Positions 55,139-64,000 of a DNA stretch of 64,000 nucleotides are shown here, piece after piece. Made by a program: the position numbers and the translations under genes. The notes beneath the pieces are model-generated. The model ran no database searches and had not been told where the DNA came from. It saw only the letters and a program-made list of their open reading frames with translations. Position 1 is the stretch's first letter, and every line of letters begins with the position of its first letter. This DNA is from Rhynchonema sp. JSB1_4 (Eukaryota; Nematoda; Chromadorea; Monhysterida; Xyalidae). The stretch covers positions 27,961 to 91,960 of the forward strand of contig JASAMV010003703.1 of the NCBI GenBank assembly GCA_030248065.1, written 5' to 3'.

Positions 55139-58100
55139 TCACTCATGACTTCGCGTGGTGACGATATAAGACGAGACCATTCGATCCGAAGATGCAGAAC
55201 TCACCGCTGCACTAGGGTCGGGCGAATTTCGACGCAGAACTGGAACTAAAGTATATGTATACCCGACCAAGACCATAACCTCCAAAATGCAATAGAAGAG
55301 AAAACATAGAAAAGTGTTTGTTATCGCATGATGCAATTGTTGCATGATTAACGAGGCAACAACCAAAGAGGGCGTAACAACTGGTCTTGATGTCGCAAAA
55401 TAAAAAGTTGAGCCATTTGAAAGCGATCGGAGATGGCTCAGAGTGCATTTTGCTTGCGCGAGAATCTCACAAGAAGGCTTGAAACTTCAAATTCCCGGCA
55501 TAAAAACAACCTAAACAATTTGGCCCAAGACGAACCTCCTTGTTGACTAGTATGTCGACTCCTAAGCGCCCCGGATGCCAACAAACTATTCGCCAGACCA
55601 ATATTTCCGCCACAACATCTCAACGCATCGTCACATTGATGGTTGGGCGGTGCTTGCCGTTGTTGTTGGCTCGAGACTGGGATCTGAAAAAAAATATTAT
55701 TAAAAGTTTTAGAACAGAAAAACGTAATTCGATTTTTGAGAACCGAATTAATCTTTGATGTACCCTGACATCCATTGAGTCATTTACGGCTGGGTTGACA
55801 TTGACGACGTTCACTGGATTAATCTCACCGCCGACCAGCACCACTGCCGGGGATGGGGCTGAAAGTGGAAACATTACCGGTTGGCTTCATTTTACACCGA
55901 TTGCGAAACAATTCAGCAGAGATCAGCGAAACTATCTGCTAAAAACGTGAACAAAAATGTAACAGCAGTGAGTTTTGCCCGTTTCGGCCTGTTTTCACCG
56001 ACGAGGTCTGGCCCCGCGCCCGTCTGTGCGAACACCTCTGGTCAATTGACCTCCAAAAGAACCTCGAGCAGATCCTATTGCTCGAGCAAAAACATCACTG
56101 CTGCGCACAAAAGTGCAAGCCAGTGAAGTGAGAGAGGACAAAAAATGTTTCCGCGATTGCGGATATGCAGGCCAAACTAATGTGAATACGATGCCACATC
56201 GCTTTCTAAACAAACACACCCAAATTCAATAAAACACACAAAAACTCCCCTCCCCCTACCAACCCACCCTCTCTGCCAGCATCATCGGCGTCTCCTTCTC
56301 CCATCCTGAATGCCTGTCGAATCCGATCGATGGTCGATGAAGGACTGCGCGGTTCGCCGTCAGCCCAGTCGTCGGCGTTGTGCTGTAGAAGTTTGAGTGT
56401 GCGGGCTTGTTCGGTAGCATTTTATTAAAACGTTTTGTGTCAAATTTCGAGATATCTTGCACAACCGTTGCAAATATTTTTCTGAGCCACAGCTAAAGTT
56501 TCCGACACTTTCTCACAAAAGTAACTAACGATCATATTATGGATATATATCTCTCTCTAACGATCAAAATAAATTGACATAAATTGTGGGCTCCATTTAG
56601 TCCAACATAGCCACGATATCAAGCTGTAGTCGGGTGGATAGAAGCATCTTATGATTTAGCACATTTTTGACACGTTGCGCCGCAGTTATGTATTGACGGG
56701 CAACATAACACTGAATGTGCCAGACTGCCTTCCCGAAAATATCACGTCGTGGTGGAACGGTCGGAGCGGTTTTTGTTGTGAAGGATACTTTTTGAGATTT
56801 ACCGATGGACACCAATTTTGTTCGGTACAGATAACAAACACTTCAGCGATCAAAATGAGTGCCGATAACGAATCTTGAACCACGCCCAATACAGACAGGT
56901 TTGTATCGTGGCTGGGGGGGGTCCCCCAAAGGTACAGTCTCTCCCTCCCCGGTACGGTATGTGGCCCCCCGCGCTGAGGTACAGTCAGGGTGAAAAAATT
57001 TAAAAAAAAAAAATTTTTTTTTTTAAAATTTTCGGGGGAACAAAATGTTCTAAAACGTCCAAAAATGGCCTTTTTGGGGGTTATTTTTTGTCATTTTTTC
57101 TCAAGGGTCGAAAAATTTTCTTCACAAAATCACCTTTGTGGCATGTATTTGGTACCTAAGATACCCCAAATGATGTTATTATACCTTCCCGTAATACATG
57201 GGACACAGTATGCATGTGCCTACAGGGTACTTCGATGTCATACCCCATCGGGTCGGTCATATACGACTGATTCAGCTACCCGACAAGTATTTCTGCAGCT
57301 TATATTCTCAATTCTGTGTGGTTTATGAGTGAATCTTGCTTATTCGGCCACAAACTGTTGTGTCCGATACCACAGAGCAGCAATCATCGGTCCATATCAA
57401 GCACAGACTGTTGGATCGTACCGAAATGACGTAAACACCCTTGATAAGTGATGCAAACCAAGTCACAAAAGTGACTTGTCAATTAAAGTTGCATTTTTTC
57501 GCGATTTTACGCGTTTTTTAGGCAAATTTGGTAAAATTTCCCCGAATCTCAGACTTTTTAAAAAAAAAACTTGTTTAAAAAAATTTTTTTTCCAACCCTG
57601 GGTACAGTATCTCCCCCTCCCCGGTACGGTATCTCCCCCAATTTTTCCAAAATTTCAACCGAAAAGTACCCCCTTTTTGGTATAAAGATTGGTCAAAATC
57701 GACTAAAAGTGTTAAAACTTGCGCGCTGCGCGCGATTGATGCACATTTTTACCTATAAAAATAGAATTCTCGCGAAAGTAGTATGGTACAGTAGCTCCCC
57801 CTAAAGTTTCCCCCCACCCCTCCGTCGGATCCCCCCAAAATTCTGGGTACAGTACCCCGGTATCTCCCCCTCATTTTGGCCGCAAGGTAGAGTATCTCCC
57901 CCTCAGAAGTAGCCACAGCACTGCAGACGTGCAACACAGGAAAAACCCCAACACCAACGTTGGCATCGACCCGAATAATAAAAAGACATGAGACAAATGT
58001 CCCCCCACCAATACCTGTCTCTGCCGCATTATGTTCGGTTCACTCCTCCGTCCGCTATTTGTGTGTTGTTCCATCGGATGTTGCTCACGTTGTGGCACAC

Positions 58101-61100
58101 GATCCAGAAGACCCGCCACGGTCTGCGGTCTGCAAAGACAAGAATAAATTCCGTGTTTTTATTCGTAAAATTATGCGTCTTTTTTGTAAAATGGGTAGGC
58201 AGAAATAAAGAGTGTGATAATAAGAATAATTCCCCGCTTGCAACTGCAGTGAAGCAAGAACACAAATTAAAATGTCTTGCAAATCTCACAAGAAAGTGGA
58301 ATTGATAGAATCTTTCACGGGCATTGAATGCCGTCGGAAAAATTCATATTTAAAATTAATTAACTGAATGACCAAAAATATATTGAGCCTTACACTGCCT
58401 TGTATGGCAACGGACATATACCATGGTGCGGCTTTCAAACCAACCATTTTTCAGCAAAAATATGCGCATCAAATGCTTCCAAAGAAACGACAACCAAGCT
58501 CTGCTGCGTCAACTAACTTGAAAATGTTTCGTCAAATATCATCAATAGTGATGTATCAGCTCAACAACCAGATTTACAAGCCAAAAGAAAAACAGACTGG
58601 CTACAGTGGTGTCGTTGGGGGGGGGGAAGGGGGGTTACCCCCTAGTATCCGGTATCCGGTATCTTGATTTTTTTACCCAGGGGTATCCGGTATCCTGACT
58701 TTTTGTCCAGGGGTATCCTGCCCTAAAATTTTTTCGAAAACGGTAAAAATCGCACATTTTTACCTCCAAAATGCTCAAAATCGCTTGCTGGCGCAAGCAT
58801 AACCCCCAAAATTACCATTTTTGCGCTTTCAACACCGATTTTGCTCAATTTTCCTCTAGAAAAACTGACCTTTTTTTTGAACAACCCCCTGGGTATTAGA
58901 GATTTTTTATTTTAGAGAGCAACCCTATTGGTATCCGAGATTTTTCATTTTGGGTGTCCGGTATCCGAAAATTTTGGATTTTGGGTATCCGGTATCCCGA
59001 CTTTTTGATTTCCCAACGACACCACTGCTGGCTGAACGGAGAAAAATGACAAAAAACAACTTCGACAAAATGCCACAATAACTTAGTCATTTGACAACCA
59101 GTACAGCTAATGATGCTTCATAGCACCCCATCACTACCGTAACCAACCTGGTCCTCAATTCATTATCCACATCTTTATCCACCGTGATATCTGCGTGCTG
59201 ATTGGCTGACGAACTCGCGCCTCCCATCGGCATTGCCATCTCATTCGCTAGTGCCACCTGAAAATAAAATATCGATTTTTGTCACAAAATACATAAAATA
59301 GTAGAAAAAATGCTAATTTCTTGAACCTGTCGACCGACATGTCTGCCCAGATGCGCCATTGAAGATGAGATTTCATCGATTTCTGATGACAGACCATCTG
59401 GAAAAAGTAGAAATTGACTTGAAATGAAATTTTAGAGCAACGCAGCTGCACACTTTTTGTGCGCTGTCAGATAATGGGCATTGGGCAATTAATGTTTCGG
59501 TGAAAGCATGTGAGCTGGACATGGATTTTCCTAAAAAGTTCCATCTGCTTTCAAGACAACAAAATATTTGAAAAAGAACAAAAATCGAATCCGTCGCTAG
59601 CAAATTGTTACTGAATTAAGAAACGGAATTTCCGATTTCATTCTCGCGTTGTTCACCACGTTGAGAAAAATTCTGCGCAACGCCTGTGCACAACGAAACT
59701 TTCCAAAAATGCACGGCAAGACTGAGAGAGAATGAAGGCATCCGTCGTCGCCCACGCCAAGCCGTAAAATAATTGCACCGCTAAACACGCTGTTCTTGCA
59801 ATATTCACGATATCAGATAACGCTCTAACCCATCTTTAACATAACAACTAACCATCCGATTGTTGCTGCGTCTGCGCATGCAAGTCCGCATACGTCATAT
59901 GCACCACCCGGGCGCTGTTGCACGTTTTCGCCGCGTTCTCATCCAATAATTGGGTACGCAAATCCGTGATCTGTTTGTTCTTGTCCTGGTTGCTCGCCAC
60001 CAGTTGTTGTGTGTACCTAATAACCAGATGAATCGATGAAGTGTGATTATTGATTGACAGTGCAGTGTACCCTTTTTTGTGATTAGTCACGTGATCGTTT
60101 TTTGATAAACTATTCTGAATAACCATTTTCGCAATATTGCGAAATGCAGTTCAAACATATTCGCCGAGTTCTCACTACACACCGCAGATGATCGGTCGGT
60201 TAGTCCACAAAAACACTACCACAATTTTGAACGATTTACTCACTGTTTTCTCACACATTTTGAAAAGTTAAAATAAACACAAGTTACAGCTAACCACATG
60301 AGTTCTCGGCATTTCTGGTAGTAGTTCGGCGAGCGCACATGAAATTCAAGCACCAACGTGTCACTATCGGGATCGACAAATCCCTCGCTTTGCAGCGCCT
60401 GTGCGAAACAAGGGAACATCTTTTTTGGCAGCATAACGCGCAAAATCAACCAGTCAAACGGCCAGCCAGTGAACCAACCGCTCATTTGTAAAAAGAGTAA
60501 AAAATAATAAGCATCACGTGGCACAACGAAGAGTGAACTGTTCCCACCTGCAAAATGGTCAGGTGCCTAACACTCACGAAAACGAAAATGTTTTATTATT
60601 GGAATAACCAATTCAACGAATGAAATACATGTGGTCTGTCACACATGGCCGAACCATCCGAAACAAAAATCAAACCTGAATTTTGTAGAACCGATTGTAG
60701 CCCCAGCACTCGCCCACATCAAATTCATTCGAAAATTCGCGCACCACATTTCGGGCCGGATCGCCTGATGTTTGGTGCACCAACGTGACTCGATAGTCGT
60801 AACTGGAATGAAACATTATCTGCAACTTTGTTGATTTCAGCTTGAAAGTGAAATGAAGAGAAAAACTAAACAAAAAAATGGAGGGCCAAACCTCATTGAC
60901 TCAGACGGACCCTGCGAGAGTTCGATAAAAACGGACAGATAATTGCCGCGCACTGCTCCGTTACCATTCTGGAAAAAAATACAAATGTTTTTTCTTGAAA
61001 ACAAAAACAGCAATGATTTCAGCAACCAAAACAAATCGACAATCATCATCCAAACTAACAGCGTAAACTTTCAGTCTCCAAGTGAGTCCATTCACATTCA

Positions 61101-63995
61101 GCGGAGGACTGTAGATGGGTTGTGCATAGTTACGCATCTCGGTGTACGGATGGATAATGAACACTTGGTGCTCGTACGGGGGCACGATTTCGCTGAAACA
61201 TGTACTCAACCTAGTCGTATTCAACTTTTTTCGCAGCTAAATGACGACGCGAAGCTTTCGAACGATATCAAACTTGGTGATCGGATCGGATCGGATGTGA
61301 CTTGGTCACGTGACTTGTTTTAGGTGCGGGTATTAAGAAATTTAGCGTAATGTCACTAATTTCGTCCAGCGTGAAAGATGTGCCCCGACCTAAAATGAAT
61401 AAGAACTGAGCTGAAAGAAATATGTGGCCCCAGTAAATTTCTCAATATCCTTAATGCAAGACTCGCGCACGACAAAGACAGGTCATATCCGATCACCAAG
61501 TTTGCTATCGACCTTTGTGTTGAGCTCTACTTTCGTCACTTCTCTCAGTGCGCGCGATCGAGATGTGAGCCCAGCAATAGCCTGTGTCATTCTACACAGA
61601 TGCGCTTTGTACTTTTACCGTGAATGCCATTCGCTGAATGGGCGGCATTTACGAGTATGGAAATTCGCAAAATTTTGAGCAATAAGAAACCAGTACAGAG
61701 CGCAGAGCCCAACCATGCGTAGCGCTCCGCGAAGTCAAGCAAGCCCCCTCCATCACACATGGGCTTTGAAGCATCCAGAGACACCGAAAGGTTGCCAAAC
61801 TGTCATTTTCTTCTCTCTCATACTTTCCCTCCAATGTTCATCAGAGCAAAACAGACGTGACGTGATGCTGCGAACAACTGACACCAATCAGTAGGGTTAG
61901 AGGTTGGGGGAGGTACCTACCCGACACCCGACATCTGAGAAAAAGAGCCGACACCCGAGTCGGCCAACAGTTCCAAAAAAAGCGACACCTGCACTTTTTT
62001 GCAGCCGACACCCGACATCGCTCTAACCCTACCCGTGAGCGAGCACCACCGACCTCACAAAATCGGCCGCGACCGGCAATGCTTGTACGCCGCCGGGTGT
62101 GCGTTGAATATTCGTCAAGGAACGCATTAGTCCTGGCACCGTGCTCAACAGTCGTGATTGACTGTTCGATCGTAGTTGATGTTCAACGTCGGCCAATACG
62201 GACTCAATCATCTCAACTTCCATCGATAGAGCACGTTTCTGGCCTGAGTTTCGATTGTTTTTACGGGTCGCTTTCTGCCTTTCAGTGTCTAACCAAATGA
62301 AGACAACTCTGGGGCGCAAGCGAAAATGTTTTGTTATTGGAATATATATCTAATGGCCAGCTAATGACACTGGTCTTGCTCAGTTCAATCAAACGACGAA
62401 ACAAATGCCTAACTAGACCAAACAATGAAAATTATTCCGAAAAACCAACACGAACCAGTCAAGCTGACCAATTTGCTCTTCATTTGCGAGTCGAGCCGAG
62501 CGACCATTAACTCAACCGCACACCTCACTTCACGTACCCGCTCCTCCTTGCATTGACGGATGCTTTCCATGTTGCTTTCCTGAAAACAGAAAAGATAATT
62601 TTTGCGCAAAATTTGTAAATTAAAAACAAATGACCGACCAGTTCCTGCAGCGTCGCAATCAGTTGACACAAATGTCGTCGAATTTTATCGATTTCTTCCG
62701 TCACACAACGCACGCGCGAATTGTACTCGTCTTTCAGCGGCGTCATTTTGTGACCGCCGTGCTGCAAACAGAAAGATTGAGCATAAATAATTTTTATGAG
62801 TAATCTGAAATTCACTACGCCGTTTTTACGGGGTGGCCGCTCGGTTCTGAGCGGGTCTTAGTCAATTTTTCAAATCAAAAAAATATTCCAGATCTGCCTC
62901 TCGACAGTTCTAATTTCGATGATAAACTCGAAAACAAAAAAAAACATGTTACAAAAACGATGAGATCTGCCCACCGAATCTTGTGTTGTTGAAGACGGAG
63001 TTTTCGTTTTCTTTTTAGTACTTTGACATTTTAATGTTTTTTGGCCATTAAGCAAAACTGGCTGAGCACATTATTGATATGTTATCAAATCAGACTCGTT
63101 TCCGCAACTGACGGAATATTTTTGGACCGCAATTGAGATGAGGACAACTCCAAGTCAATTCATTTGACTCAGCTTTGGCATATTTCACCTGCTTGTCCCA
63201 GAGCGCGCAATGATGACAAATTGTGATGTTACATGACACGCAGAACACCGATAGCTTTTCGTTGTGCGCGACGCAGCTGCAATGTGGATCTAAATTCTTC
63301 AAATAAAATTCTTACAGAAAGAAAAAAGTGTGACAAAAAAATTTTACAAAAAAATTTCTGAAAAAAAAACTCACACATCCGAATCATCACCGGCTTCGTT
63401 GGTTGAATGTCTTGCCGAAGCAGCTGGTCGACCTGCGCCGACCGCAACGGCCACGCCTGGAAAACAAGAATACTTTTTCTTATTACAAGAAACTCCCAAA
63501 AAATAGCCAAAACTTGGCGCACCCCTCGCAGCCTGCATTGATTCAATCCTACTAATCACGTCGTCGGCCCAATTGCAGCGCACCAATTCATTCACTCGCA
63601 ATGAATGTCGACAATGAGGACAGTGCGGGCGTTGCTCGACAATCCAACGCTGGAAAACAGAATAAATTTGACACAAGTTTACGAATTTTTTTAAGAAAAA
63701 ACGCGAACAAAAACGAACCCGAATGCACACGAAGCAGCAGAACTTGGAGCAGAACGGACAAAGACGCGCGTCACGCACGTTTTCCATGCAGATGAAGCAG
63801 CGAAACACCTCGCTGAGACCCTGAGAATGATTTATGGCATTCTTTAGATTAAAAAGGCAGCGTAGCTCAGAAAAATTATGAAACAGGAGAGAAGCTCGCC
63901 TGGACATCCTGCAAGTCGTTCAATTCAAAGCCTGCTGCCGCCGCTGCAGCGCTTGTTGCGCTCGACGATTGTTGTTGATTTGCAGCAGCACTCAT
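55139..63995 (-). CDS. TRIM37: TRIM37 E3 ubiquitin ligase, 20 exons
   Basis: Exons right to left: 63995-63900, 63820-63719, 63649-63523, 63456-63377, 63296-63189, 62761-62639, 62579-62456, 62288-62054, 61192-61060, 60968-60892, 60802-60676, 60398-60295, 60016-59853, 59397-59327, 59257-59148, 58129-58015, 56382-56268, 55858-55764, 55683-55536, 55239-55139. Every phase closes to ~784 aa (human ~964). RING ~40-85 ([24 protein letters not shown]), B-box ~139-171 ([22 protein letters not shown]), coiled coil ~172-300, MATH/TRAF ~330-475 ([48 protein letters not shown]). The tail is mostly low complexity. The vertebrate protein is a RING ligase in centrosome and peroxisome control and histone H2A ubiquitination. 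Junctions of exons 3-5 have an alternative solution (63533, 63375, 63289). Exon 1 probably uses a GC donor. The start is 5 bp from the window edge. Confidence 0.92.
55952..56128 (+). repeat. ~175-bp dispersed repeat, copy 2
   Basis: Inverted partner of 53681-53855. Lies in TRIM37 intron 17, flanked by unrelated sequence. Confidence 0.65.
56597..56890 (-). other. Unassigned frame inside TRIM37 intron 16
   Basis: A 72-residue minus frame (56815-56597) ending in [20 protein letters not shown]...[10 protein letters not shown] overlaps another frame with [17 protein letters not shown]. The composition looks protein-like, but I recognise no family. The TRIM37 phase closes without it. It may be a fragment of mobile-element or retrocopied coding sequence. 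Confidence 0.3.
56905..57915 (+). repeat. GGTACAGTATCTCCCC repeats around a hAT insertion
   Basis: GGTACAGTMTCTCCCYC and GGTACGGTATCTCCCCC-type motifs occur at about 56930-56985 and 57601-57910, five to seven in all. The hAT-like element at 56986-57600 inserted into one of them and duplicated GGTACAGT. Confidence 0.6.
56986..57600. mobile_element. hAT-like non-autonomous element
   Basis: The right end reads CAGGGTTGGAAAAAAA inward; the left end is CAGGGTGAAAAAATTT. Perfect 8-bp duplication GGTACAGT (56978-56985 and 57601-57608). 615 bp; no transposase; TRIM37 intron 16. Confidence 0.85.
58604..59027. mobile_element. MITE with CAGTGGTGTCGTTGGG ends
   Basis: Both ends read CAGTGGTGTCGTTGGG inward. 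CTGGCT follows or precedes them on both sides, an imperfect target duplication. The interior is a degenerate GGTATCC minisatellite (about 58645-58720 and 58930-59000), with G-run and C-run ends. TRIM37 intron 15. Confidence 0.75.
61263..61510. mobile_element. MITE family X copy, TRIM37 intron 8
   Basis: CGATATCAAACTTGGTGATCG at the left pairs with CGATCACC-type sequence and AAGTTTGCTATCG at the right. The core TTCGTCCAGCGTGAAAGATG is at about 61360. Near-equal length to 27319-27565 (248 vs 247 bp). Confidence 0.8.
61891..62032. mobile_element. 142-bp element with GTAGGGTTAGAG ends
   Basis: Perfect 12-bp terminal inverted repeats GTAGGGTTAGAG. Internal CCGACACCCGACAT motifs occur at both ends in direct orientation. 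It ends 21 bp from the TRIM37 exon 8 donor. No target duplication is seen. Confidence 0.65.
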
Positions 63996-64000
63996 TCTGA

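Noticed and set aside
55438..55623. Stop-terminated extension of TRIM37 exon 19
   Set aside because: Read-through past the GT donor at 55535. Splicing to 55239 keeps phase and gives a serine-rich terminal exon next to a polyadenylation signal.
63371..63907. 178-residue frame across TRIM37 exons 1-4
   Set aside because: Reads through three introns. The RING exons inside it are real, but the frame as a whole is not.

Overview
The window is animal nuclear DNA. It holds three spliced metazoan genes with canonical splice signals, set in a landscape dominated by non-LTR retrotransposons, long foldback elements and many short inverted-repeat elements (MITEs). Most introns are short (about 60-100 bp), and the longer ones mostly carry a MITE. 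No host identity can be read with confidence; an invertebrate is most likely. There are no bacterial operons, no CRISPR array, and no tRNA or rRNA that I could support.

Layout: 640-3215 is a 5'-truncated LINE with an uninterrupted reverse transcriptase ORF on the minus strand. 3740-7497 is a foldback element built from 19-bp and about 530-bp tandem repeats. 8395-9720 holds a 403-bp tandem duplication, then G-rich and GGTTACGGTA arrays. 10150-14700 (possibly to 15520) is a second LINE, also minus strand, with ORF1, endonuclease and RT damaged by frameshifts. 16244-20230 is a 4-kb foldback element whose 1.8-kb arms contain a series of small hairpins. 20235-38924 is gene-poor and is punctuated by hAT-like elements, several MITE families and a third LINE remnant.

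Genes: a metabotropic glutamate receptor-like family C GPCR runs on the plus strand from 38925 to 46788 in 17 exons (about 1158 aa). Converging on it, a BOD1/Shg1-family gene runs on the minus strand from 54585 to 47474 in 8 exons (about 360 aa). Behind that on the same strand is TRIM37 (RING, B-box, coiled coil, MATH) from 63995 to 55139 in 20 exons (about 784 aa). I followed the reading phase across every junction. It closes for all three genes, with ambiguity at one mGluR acceptor, one BOD1 donor and two or three TRIM37 junctions. Several junctions appear to use GC-AG introns.

The three genes are functionally unrelated neighbours: a neuronal receptor, a chromosome-biorientation/COMPASS-type factor and a ubiquitin ligase. 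What unifies the window is its mobile DNA: at least ten families of terminal-inverted-repeat elements, several with perfect target-site duplications, none encoding a recognisable transposase here. They sit in introns and intergenic DNA and leave the exons intact.
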